A stretch of 44,953 bases of DNA from positions 1-44,953 of the forward strand of contig JAWXBP010000210.1 of the NCBI GenBank assembly GCA_034440135.1. Direction: 5' to 3'. The notes under the pieces are model-generated. The model ran no database searches. It was given only the letters and a program-made list of their open reading frames with translations, and was not told where the DNA came from. How positions within the stretch are numbered: position 1 is the first letter of the stretch; each line of letters opens with the position of its first letter. This document shows, in pieces, positions 9,737 through 17,848 of the stretch. The DNA is from Planctomycetia bacterium (GTDB taxonomy: Bacteria > Planctomycetota > Planctomycetia > Pirellulales > JALHLM01). The translations under genes and the position numbers were made by a program.

Positions 9737-9871
9737 GCCAACGCCTGCCCACGTTGAGTTCGTTAGGGCGCGAAGTGTAGCGAAGGAGGTTAATTGCCCC
9801 TAGATGGATTTGGTGAAACCTGGAATGCCCGGTAATCTGGAGAAGTTCACGGCGACGTCCGGAGCCATTCC

Positions 9872-11230
9872 ATGGCCGCAAGAGCGAATTTGGCGACGAT
9901 CTCGCAACAGTTTAAGCGCGGCGCGTTGCGGCCGATTGACCTGGTCGACCGCTGCTTGGCGAGCATTAAACAGCATGAGCCTGCGATCCATGCCTGGGTC
10001 AAGGTTGACGAACGAGGGGCGCGCCAGGCCGCCCAGGCGCTCGGGGACGAACTGGAACGCGGCCAATCGCGCGGCCCTCTGCATGGCATTCCGATTGGCA
10101 TCAAGGACATTTTCGATGTCGCCGGTTGGCCGACGAAGGCCGGCAGCTCCTTGCGAGCGCAACACGTCGCGGCGGAGGACGCCACGGTGGTCGCGCGGCT
10201 CCGCGCCGGGGGCGCGATTTTGCTCGGCAAAACCGTGACCACGGAGTATGCCTGCTTCGATCCGTCCGTCACCCACAACCCCTGGAACCCCGCGCACACG
10301 CCGGGCGGATCGAGCGCCGGGTCCGCGGCATCCGTCGCGCTTGGTATGTGTCTCGCCGCGGTCGGTTCGCAGACCGGCGGCTCGATCACGCGCCCCGCCA
10401 GCTATTGTGGCGTGGCGGGGATCAAGCCAACCTTCGGCCTGCTCGATTTGGGCGGCGTGGTGCCGGTGAGTTTTCATCTCGACCACGCCGGCGCGATGGC
10501 GCGCTCGGTGAGCGATCTCGCCGCGATGTTACTCGTCATGTCCACGCCCACGGCCGAAGAAGGCGTCCCGCACGATGCGCCCCATGTGAACTATCTCGCT
10601 GCCGGAGAAGGCGCGCGGATGCCGCGGCTGGGGGTGATCGAACCCTTCTTTCTGGAACGCTGCGACGACACGGTGAAGGCCGGGTTCCGGCAGGCGATTG
10701 ACAATCTTCGGCAAGGCGGTGTGCACATCGTTGCCGTGGCGCCACCGACGAGCTTCGCTGACCTGCTGCCGCTGCATCGCAAGATTATGGCCGTCGAGGC
10801 CGCCGCTTACCATCGTGCCGCATTCGAGGCGAATCGTCCTGCCTATGGAAAACAGATCGCGGGGCTGATCGACGAAGGGCTGCGCATGCCGGCCTACGAA
10901 TACGCGATGGCGATTCGCCACCTGGAGTGGTATCGCGAACATGCCTGGGACGACTTGCCGGAGATCGACGCGTTGGTCACGCCAGCCACGACCACGCCCG
11001 CGCCGGCGCGGCTCGACACCACCGGCGATCCTCAGTTTAATAGCCCCTGGAGCTACGCCGGTTTGCCGACGGTTTCGATCCCCTGCGGCCTGTCACGCGA
11101 GGGCCTGCCGATCGCTCTGCAATTGATCGGCCCCAAGCTCAGCGAACTGACCCTGCTCTCGGCCGCAGCCTGGTGCGAACGCCGCCTCCGCTTCGAGGCG
11201 GAACCGGCGCTGACGAAGGGCAATACTTGA
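9872..11230 (+). CDS. Amidase-signature hydrolase
   Basis: A 452-residue amidase-signature enzyme that hydrolyses amide bonds through a Ser-cisSer-Lys triad. The triad is visible as Lys78 (IPIGIKDIFD), Ser147 (TPGGSSAGSAASVA) and the nucleophile Ser171 (GSQTGGSITRPA); the 24-residue spacing between the two serines equals that of GatA. The C-terminal part (DALVTPATTTPAP, YAGLPTVSIPCGLSREGLPI) also fits. There are no gatB or gatC genes beside it, and the sequence is closer to stand-alone amidases than to a glutamyl-tRNA amidotransferase subunit, so I do not assign gatA. The substrate is unknown. It is followed by a palindromic region and then phnW. Confidence 0.9.
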   Translation: MAARANLATISQQFKRGALRPIDLVDRCLASIKQHEPAIHAWVKVDERGARQAAQALGDELERGQSRGPLHGIPIGIKDIFDVAGWPTKAGSSLRAQHVAAEDATVVARLRAGGAILLGKTVTTEYACFDPSVTHNPWNPAHTPGGSSAGSAASVALGMCLAAVGSQTGGSITRPASYCGVAGIKPTFGLLDLGGVVPVSFHLDHAGAMARSVSDLAAMLLVMSTPTAEEGVPHDAPHVNYLAAGEGARMPRLGVIEPFFLERCDDTVKAGFRQAIDNLRQGGVHIVAVAPPTSFADLLPLHRKIMAVEAAAYHRAAFEANRPAYGKQIAGLIDEGLRMPAYEYAMAIRHLEWYREHAWDDLPEIDALVTPATTTPAPARLDTTGDPQFNSPWSYAGLPTVSIPCGLSREGLPIALQLIGPKLSELTLLSAAAWCERRLRFEAEPALTKGNT

Positions 11231-11636
11231 AGAAAACGCGTGGGTCATTTTGTTCGCCGCGCATTACGGCGATTCGGTATGCTCGAATGCTTGATCCGCG
11301 ATTCGTTGACGATGGACCTGCCCCGGCAGGGGCGATAGACAATAGCCAGGGGTGCCAACCGCTGGAAAATGCACCGAACCAATGAACCGAGCCCCAACGG
11401 GGCGGCACGTTTCAAGCGATGACACGTTCAAAGCGAGTGTCGCCCCGCTGGGGCTCCCGGATTCAAAGTTTGGCTTATGATTCCAGCGGTTTGCACCGCT
11501 GGCGATTATCTGACGCCCCAAGGGGGCTGGAATTCGCCGGGCAGCGATTGAGGAGCGATTTCCGTTCGGTCGTAGCGTCCTGCTTCCTTTGACTCGAGTG
11601 TTCCATTGCATGAATCACCCTCCGAAAAAATCCTCC
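11231..11636. other. Intergenic region between the amidase and phnW
   Basis: About 405 bases without a supported gene. Most of it (about 11313-11532) is a large imperfect palindrome, entered separately. Open frames crossing it read through the repeat and have no family features. Any phnW promoter should lie in the remaining 11533-11636, but I see no convincing -10/-35 pair. Confidence 0.5.
11313..11532. repeat. Three-level imperfect palindrome of about 220 bp
   Basis: Three complementary arm pairs are nested. The outer pair is near 11319-11332 (GCCCCGGCAGGGGC) and 11516-11528. The middle pair is 11344-11367 with 11481-11503 (core CCGCTGGAA against TTCCAGCGG). The inner pair is 11389-11408 with 11437-11456 (GAGCCCCAACGGGGC against GCCCCGCTGGGGCTC). 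The arrangement suggests a dispersed palindromic element and could also act as a terminator for the amidase gene. Confidence 0.7.
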
Positions 11637-12785
11637 ATGAATCGACCCGCGCCGCCGCGTTCCGCCGATAAGCCGCTCTTCACGCCGGGTCCGTTGACGA
11701 CGAGTCAAACGGTCAAGTTGGCGATGGTCCGGGACCTGGGCTCGCGGGATGGCGAATTCGTCGCCATGGTCGAACACGTCCGCGCGGAATTGCTCGACCT
11801 GGCGGGCGTCAGTCAGAGCGACGGCTACGAGACCGTGCTGCTGCAAGGGAGCGGCACGTTCGGCGTCGAGGCCGTGGTGTCGAGCGTCGTCCCGCCGCAA
11901 GGAAAGCTGTTGGTCTGCATCAACGGGTCCTACGGTGATCGCATCGCCAGAATGGCCGACGTGCACCGCATTCCCCTGGCCACGGTCCGCGCGCCGGAAG
12001 ATCAGCAGATTGACCCCGCAGCGGTCGAGCAAGCCCTGAAAGCCGACGCCGCGATCACTGATGTGGCGATCGTGCATTGCGAGACGACTTCGGGGATCCT
12101 CAATCCCATCGAAGAAGTTGGCCGCATCGCTAGCCAGCACAACAAGACTTACTTCGTCGACTCGATGAGCGCCTTCGGCGCCGTCGAGTTTGATTTCCGC
12201 GCCTGCGAGATCGACTACCTGGTTTCCTCCGCCAACAAATGCATCGAAGGCGTGCCGGGCTTTTCGTTCGCGATCTGCCGCCGCGCCGCGCTCGAGGCCA
12301 CGGCCGGTTTTGCCCGCACGTTGAGCCTGGATCTCTTGGCGCAATGGAAGGGGCTCGAAGGCAACGGGCAATTCCGTTTCACGCCGCCCGTGCAAACAAT
12401 CCTGGCCTTCAATCAGGCGTTAGCCGAGCTCCGCGCGGAAGGGGGCGTCGCCGGACGCGCAGCGCGCTATCGCGCGAATCACGACTGCCTGCTCGAGGGC
12501 ATGAACGCCCTCGGCTTCGAAGAATATCTGCCGCGCCACTTGCAAGGCTACCTGATCACGTCGTTCCGGTATCCGAGCGATCCAGGCTTCGTATTCGAAG
12601 ACTTCTACTCGCGGCTGAACGACAAGGGCTTTGTCATCTATCCGGGCAAGGTCTCGAACGCCGATTGCTTCCGCATCGGCCACATCGGGCGGTTGTTCCC
12701 CAGCGATTCGCGCGCATTGCTGCACGCCATCAGCGACGTCGTACAGGAAATGGGCCTTGAATTGGAACCGGCCAACGTGGCGTAG
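11637..12785 (+). CDS. phnW: 2-aminoethylphosphonate--pyruvate transaminase
   Basis: A 382-residue PLP-dependent aminotransferase (class V) that converts 2-aminoethylphosphonate and pyruvate to phosphonoacetaldehyde and alanine. PhnW hallmarks are LFTPGPLTTSQTVKLAM near the start, LLQGSGTFGVEAV at 68-80, VDSMSAFGAVEFD with Asp175 for the PLP ring nitrogen, and the Schiff-base Lys201 in SSANKCIEGVPGFSF. The C-terminal FVIYPGKVSNADCFRIGHIG is also characteristic. In-frame ATGs at 11589 and 11610 give N-terminal extensions without family character, so I use 11637, although none has a clear Shine-Dalgarno site. No phnX, phnA, phnY or phosphonate biosynthesis gene is adjacent, so direction of use (catabolism or making phosphonolipids) is open. 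It converges on the FkbM gene, with only six bases between stops. Confidence 0.93.
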   Translation: MNRPAPPRSADKPLFTPGPLTTSQTVKLAMVRDLGSRDGEFVAMVEHVRAELLDLAGVSQSDGYETVLLQGSGTFGVEAVVSSVVPPQGKLLVCINGSYGDRIARMADVHRIPLATVRAPEDQQIDPAAVEQALKADAAITDVAIVHCETTSGILNPIEEVGRIASQHNKTYFVDSMSAFGAVEFDFRACEIDYLVSSANKCIEGVPGFSFAICRRAALEATAGFARTLSLDLLAQWKGLEGNGQFRFTPPVQTILAFNQALAELRAEGGVAGRAARYRANHDCLLEGMNALGFEEYLPRHLQGYLITSFRYPSDPGFVFEDFYSRLNDKGFVIYPGKVSNADCFRIGHIGRLFPSDSRALLHAISDVVQEMGLELEPANVA

Positions 12786-12791
12786 TCTGTC

Positions 12792-13859
12792 TCAGTCGCG
12801 ACCGAGCAGCCGCTTCACTGCGTGGCGAAAATGATGGCCGCTCAAGGTGCGATGCGGCGGCGCGACGGGTTCCGCTGGCGGCGGTTCCGGCACGGGGGGC
12901 GCTGGGATCGAAAGTAGTTCCCGCCTCCGTGCGTCGACGAGCGCTAGTTGAGCGCTCGTCCAGGGGAACCGCGAATCTTCCATCGCGAGCTGGAGCGTTG
13001 CTGCCGCGGCGTCGACGTCCCCGCGGGCATCGAGGAGCGAGGCGAGGATCAACAGCCTACGAGCACCGCCGGCGATGACCCAGGGGTCGCGGAAATCACG
13101 CAAGTAAATCGCATTGCCCCACCAAAGCCTGCCGTTGCCCGAGGGGCTGCGTGAGACGAGCCCGCTGTAGTCGACGAACTCCTCGCCGGTCGCGAGTCCC
13201 GTGCAGCGCTCCGAGTAGTGATACAAGCCGCCGAGTCTCCAGAGCGCGAACCCGCGGCTGCGCAAGTAAGTGTCGACCTCGGCGAATAGCGGCGCGCCGC
13301 GATAGATCGTGGCAAACTCCACTTCCACTTCCAGGCCAAGGCACTTATCCAACGCACGTTCGCCGCCGCGAAGAATGTCCAGTTCACAGCCCTGTGTATC
13401 GAGCTTGGCGAAGCTGATTTCTTCGACGCCCTCGGAGGCCGCCCAACGATCGAGGGTTTCGAGCTGGATCGTTTCCCGCTGGGCGACTTTGATCACGCTC
13501 AGGCCGGGAAAACGGTCGGCCAGCGTTTCGTCCGGCGGGTAAATCGACGAACAACCCGGGTTCAGGGTGATGTGCAGCGTGGCCGGCCCCGGTTCCTTGC
13601 CCAAGGCGACCGGAACGAAGCGCTCGCGGGAGCCAGCCGGCAATTGAGCATTTAACCGCGCGCACTCGTCGGGGTCAGGGTCGAAGCCGATAAGCTTGGC
13701 CAGCGGATCGAGCCGCCACCAAACGCCGCCGGCCCCCCAACGCGCCCCCACATCGAGGACTGTCGTGGCTCCAACACCCAGGATTTCGGCCGCTAGTTGT
13801 GCCGTCGTGGCTTCGCGCGACATGCTGGTGAACTCCGTTTCCAACTCGGGACGCGCCAT
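12792..13859 (-). CDS. FkbM-family SAM-dependent methyltransferase
   Basis: A 355-residue protein with a methyltransferase domain at about residues 30-230. It has the SAM-binding glycine region TVLDVGARWGAGG (about 33-45), the acidic end of strand 2 in GFDPDPDE, and the FkbM signature ETIQLETLDRW followed by ISFAKLDTQGCELDILRGGERAL. FkbM enzymes O-methylate sugars and other small molecules. The last 100 residues add an Ala/Leu-rich helical part and a Pro-rich linker (about 323-340) with a basic end; this tail is not part of the methyltransferase fold and its role is unknown. No sugar-biosynthesis neighbours are present, so the acceptor cannot be inferred. In-frame ATG 36 bases downstream of the chosen start (13859) is an alternative. 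Confidence 0.88.
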   Translation of the reverse strand: MARPELETEFTSMSREATTAQLAAEILGVGATTVLDVGARWGAGGVWWRLDPLAKLIGFDPDPDECARLNAQLPAGSRERFVPVALGKEPGPATLHITLNPGCSSIYPPDETLADRFPGLSVIKVAQRETIQLETLDRWAASEGVEEISFAKLDTQGCELDILRGGERALDKCLGLEVEVEFATIYRGAPLFAEVDTYLRSRGFALWRLGGLYHYSERCTGLATGEEFVDYSGLVSRSPSGNGRLWWGNAIYLRDFRDPWVIAGGARRLLILASLLDARGDVDAAAATLQLAMEDSRFPWTSAQLALVDARRRELLSIPAPPVPEPPPAEPVAPPHRTLSGHHFRHAVKRLLGRD

Positions 13860-13946
13860 GATAATCCAAGACGCCGCGCAACAGCCACGTCAGTTCACCT
13901 CCTGCCGGCCGACCGTCCTGACGGATATATTGCAGGAGGACGTGCC

Positions 13947-14054
13947 CACGCCAACCCGAAGCGCCAACGAGGGGGAGTTGACGTTGCTGCTCAGCGCGAC
14001 ATCGCGCTGAAACGCGACGGCCGTTCCCCCTCGCTGGCGCTTCGGGTTGGTGTG
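13947..14054. repeat. Palindromic element of the planctomycete 'NPKRQRG / SLALRVG' family
   Basis: Two 30-base arms, 13947-13976 and 14025-14054, are complementary except at two positions (left arm core CCAACCCGAAGCGCCA). Inside is a second, perfect hairpin at 13992-14009 (CAGCGCGA, two-base loop CA, TCGCGCTG). Translated, the arms give the peptides NPKRQRG and SLALRVG that recur in spurious planctomycete ORFs. The element lies directly upstream of ettA, ending 28 bases before its ATG, so a hairpin in the ettA leader is possible. Confidence 0.85.
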
Positions 14055-14082
14055 CTTTTTTTGCCCCTCAGAGCGTGACAAA

Positions 14083-15756
<1,674 letters not shown>

Positions 15757-15848
15757 TTTGGCGCGCAACCTGCTTGACCGGGCGTGTGCGATTCGCGGAT
15801 GATGCCCGGCGTAACGAGATTTCAACGCACTCCACGGAACATGGATCC

Positions 15849-16013
15849 ATGACGGTCACGCACGTCGGCTCGAATGAGCAGTACGCCTCGAATTGGGAAT
15901 CGATCTTCACCAAGCGGGCGAAAAAGCAGGGAGCCGCCACGAAGACGCCGGCGAAGACCAAGGCCAAGGGAAACGCCAAGAAGCAGACGGGCACGAAGTC
16001 ACGCAAGAAGTGA
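15849..16013 (+). CDS. Small lysine-rich protein of unknown function
   Basis: 54 residues starting MTVTHVGSNEQYASNWESIF, followed by a tail of about 30 residues made almost only of Lys, Ala, Thr, Gly and Arg. The head looks like a conserved short motif (I recall similar THVGSN-like small proteins from other planctomycetes, but could not check). The tail is like those of nucleic-acid-binding or histone-H1-like proteins, so RNA or DNA binding is a guess. Its start is uncertain: the in-frame ATG at 15849 begins the protein-like part, whereas a start at 15774 adds residues without character. It lies 92 bases after ettA and 42 bases before the SelW-like gene, all on the plus strand, so the three may share a transcript. 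Confidence 0.6.
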   Translation: MTVTHVGSNEQYASNWESIFTKRAKKQGAATKTPAKTKAKGNAKKQTGTKSRKK

Positions 16014-16040
16014 GCGACTCGGACTGATTGCACTTGGATC

Positions 16041-16047
16041 AAGGAGG
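16041..16047 (+). promoter_or_regulatory. Strong Shine-Dalgarno site of the SelW-like gene
   Basis: AAGGAGG ends eight bases before ATG 16056. It is one of the few near-perfect ribosome binding sites in the window and decides the start upstream of the in-frame TGA, showing that the segment before the TGA is meant to be translated. Confidence 0.85.
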
Positions 16048-16055
16048 CCCAAACG

Positions 16056-16298
16056 ATGAAACTGCGACTGCGCTATTGCGCGATGTGAAACTACGAACCG
16101 CAGGCCGTCAGTTTGGCGAGCCGGCTGCTCAAGCAGTACAAGCAACGGATTGAATCGCTCGAATTGGTCCCATCGAGCGGCGGGTGTTTCGAGCTCACGC
16201 TCGACGACGACCTGATCTACTCGAAGCTCCGCACCGGGGAATTTCCCGACGAGGCGAAGTTGACCAAGCAGGTCGGCCAACTGCTCGCCAGCAAGTGA
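16056..16298 (+). CDS. SelW/Rdx-family selenoprotein with in-frame TGA (Sec11)
   Basis: An 80-residue reading frame from ATG 16056 to TGA 16296-16298, interrupted only by TGA at 16086-16088. Before it is MKLRLRYCAM and after it NYEPQAVSLASRLLKQYKQ; the TGA sits where SelW/Rdx proteins have the second residue of their CxxU or CxxC redox motif (Cys8-Ala-Met-Sec11). Downstream, LELVPSSGGCFELTLDDDLI and GEFPDEAKLTKQV match the Rdx fold (family segments VPGTGGxFEVxxDGxLI and GxFPExKxLKQ). Both halves being in one frame, with a strong Shine-Dalgarno site at 16041-16047, argue for selenocysteine insertion rather than decay. The family consists of thioredoxin-like redox proteins of poorly known substrate. 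Sec machinery (selA, selB, selC, selD) is not in the window, so UGA decoding is inferred. Confidence 0.85.
16086..16128 (+). promoter_or_regulatory. Candidate bacterial SECIS hairpin directly after the Sec codon
   Basis: By eye, 16100-16107 (GCAG, bulged G, CCG) can pair with 16122-16128 (CGGCTGC), giving a seven-pair stem with one bulged G and a 14-base loop. It begins 11 bases after the TGA, the kind of spacing known for SelB-binding hairpins in Escherichia coli. Bacterial SECIS sequences are poorly conserved and the coding sequence is GC-rich, so this fold may be fortuitous; folding software was not available. Confidence 0.45.
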
Positions 16299-16313
16299 AT
16301 TGGCGCCCGCCGC

Positions 16314-16384
16314 AGGTCAGGCTTTCCAGCCTGACAACTCTCCGGACGCTGGTGAGGGACCAGTCAGGCTGGAAAGCCTGACCT
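16314..16384. terminator. 22-bp perfect inverted repeat, probable bidirectional terminator
   Basis: Arms 16314-16335 (starting AGGTCAGGCTTTCC) and 16363-16384 are exactly complementary over 22 bases, with a 27-base loop. The element lies between two convergent genes, the SelW-like gene and the toroid protein gene, whose stop codon begins four bases beyond it. Each arm is itself partly self-complementary (TCAGGCTTTCCAGCCTGA). It may be a dispersed repeat that serves as a terminator; no U-tract is present. Confidence 0.65.
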
Positions 16385-16387
16385 ACG

Positions 16388-17578
16388 CTATTTCGCGGCG
16401 CGGCAGCGGTAGAGCGACATCAGCGCGAAGGCGGTGCCGTAAGGCTGGTGGTAATCGTAGAACGGGTAATCCCACCACGAGCCGTCTTTCTCCTGTAAGT
16501 CGAGCAACGTGCGCGCGAGATGCGCCTGATACTCCGGCCGCTCCGCCGCGGGCAAGGCTTCGACGCAGAGCGCGGCATAGTAGTGGCCGAAGTAATAGAA
16601 GTAGCCGGCCACCAGGAACCATGATTCGTGCGGCACGGGGCGCTTGCGGCCGATGCTGAGCCAGCCGTTGCGGGCAAAGAGGCGATCGAGCCACGCCCGC
16701 ATGATCGGATCGGTGACCGTTTCGTCTCCCCAGAGCCGCATCGCGATATTGCAGCACTGCGATCGCCCCAGGCTGCCGCCGGGGTCGTTGATATCGACGC
16801 CTGTACGAAATTGGAATTGTTCCCCGTACAGGTAGGCGAAATCAGGCCGCCGCTGACGGTGCAACGAATCCATGGCGCGCTTCACGAGCGGCGCCGGCGG
16901 TTCGATGCCTAGCCGTTTGAGATCGTGCATTGCCGTCAGAATCGCGCCGGACACGAAGCTGGTGGAATCGCAGGTCGGTCGTTTCGCGCCGACCTCGAAG
17001 TCGTAGTAGCCCCAGCCGCCGTCGACCGTCTCGTAGCGCCCGAGTAAATCCAATTGTTGAGCGATCAACTCGCGAATCTTCGTTTGCAATTCCGCGTCGT
17101 CCGGCTTCCGCTCCGCCAAATACACGAGCGCCGTGAGGCTGTAGCCATGCGTCCAGACGTTGTAGATCGCATCGGGCGTGGCGCGGCGCACATGCGGCAA
17201 GTGCTCGAACAGCCAGACCTGGCCGCGGTCGATCGACTGCGTGATCCGCTCGTCCTTGCGGTCCGCAAAGCGTTCGGCCTCGCATAGCGCCGACAGACAT
17301 AGCGACGTCACCGCCGCGCGAAACGCCTGATGCGCGCCCGGTACGGGCGCGTAGATATTCAGCCCCTTGGTACGCCGCGCGGAACCCCAAGAGCCGTCGG
17401 CGTTTTGTTTACCAAGCAAGTAGCCAATGCCGCGATCAAGCGCGGCGTCCAGTTCCTCCGTCGCCGGCGCGGCAATAGCAGGAAGCTTGGGCGTGTTGAG
17501 CAGTACGGCCGGCGCTTCGGCACGCGCCGTCGTGACACCCAACATGGCCAGGATAAGCGTGACACAAACAAGTCGCAT
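16388..17578 (-). CDS. Exported squalene-cyclase/prenyltransferase-repeat (alpha-alpha toroid) protein
   Basis: A 396-residue protein with a signal peptide (MRLVCVTLILAMLGVTTARA, residues 1-20) and repeated toroid motifs: GIGYLLGKQNADGSWG near residue 54, YETVDGGWGYYDF near 182, LFARNGWLSIG near 298 and LLDLQEKDGSWWDYPF near 368. The repeats resemble the QW-like/prenyltransferase repeats of terpenoid cyclases, but the DxDD catalytic motif of squalene-hopene cyclase is not seen, so I do not assign cyclase activity. Such exported toroid proteins are common and uncharacterised in planctomycetes. The start at 17578 was chosen because the signal peptide begins there; the in-frame extension up to 17797 consists of repeat sequence. 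It follows the HlyD adaptor gene on the same strand, about 270 bases away. Confidence 0.82.
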   Translation of the reverse strand: MRLVCVTLILAMLGVTTARAEAPAVLLNTPKLPAIAAPATEELDAALDRGIGYLLGKQNADGSWGSARRTKGLNIYAPVPGAHQAFRAAVTSLCLSALCEAERFADRKDERITQSIDRGQVWLFEHLPHVRRATPDAIYNVWTHGYSLTALVYLAERKPDDAELQTKIRELIAQQLDLLGRYETVDGGWGYYDFEVGAKRPTCDSTSFVSGAILTAMHDLKRLGIEPPAPLVKRAMDSLHRQRRPDFAYLYGEQFQFRTGVDINDPGGSLGRSQCCNIAMRLWGDETVTDPIMRAWLDRLFARNGWLSIGRKRPVPHESWFLVAGYFYYFGHYYAALCVEALPAAERPEYQAHLARTLLDLQEKDGSWWDYPFYDYHQPYGTAFALMSLYRCRAAK

Positions 17579-17635
17579 GAATCGGATTCCCGTCAAAAGC
17601 GGATTTGGACGGTGAAGCGGGTGTTTCAAGGATTT

Positions 17636-17796
17636 ACCACCGAGGGAACGGAGAACACGGAGAGGGAGAGAGGAGATCGAAGTGTTCAGTTTTCCGTTTT
17701 CAGTTGGAGGAACACATCGAGTGTCGAGTTTCCATCTCATGATAGACGAATCTTCCTCGCCCTCTCTCCTCCGCGTCTCAGCGCCTCCGCGGTTCA
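17636..17796. repeat. Purine-rich dispersed repeat with inverted ends
   Basis: The left part (17636-17674, ACCACCGAGGGAACGGAGAA...) and the right part (17755-17796, ...CTCCGCGTCTCAGCGCCTCC) are approximately complementary, and a TTTTCCGTTTTCAGT stretch lies between them. This type of degenerate 'CACCGAGG.ACGGAG.ACACGGAG' sequence is known to recur between genes of soil and aquatic bacteria and to produce spurious ORFs such as TTEGTENTE. It occupies the gap upstream of the toroid protein gene. Confidence 0.6.
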
Positions 17797-17848
17797 ATTT
17801 GAATTCCCTTCGCTTCGCCCCGTGCTGAACTCCGTGGCATCGACGTCG

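Noticed and set aside
16086-16088. TGA read as tryptophan by a changed genetic code
   Set aside because: Several genes of the window end in TGA, including this one at 16296-16298, so TGA still works as a stop.
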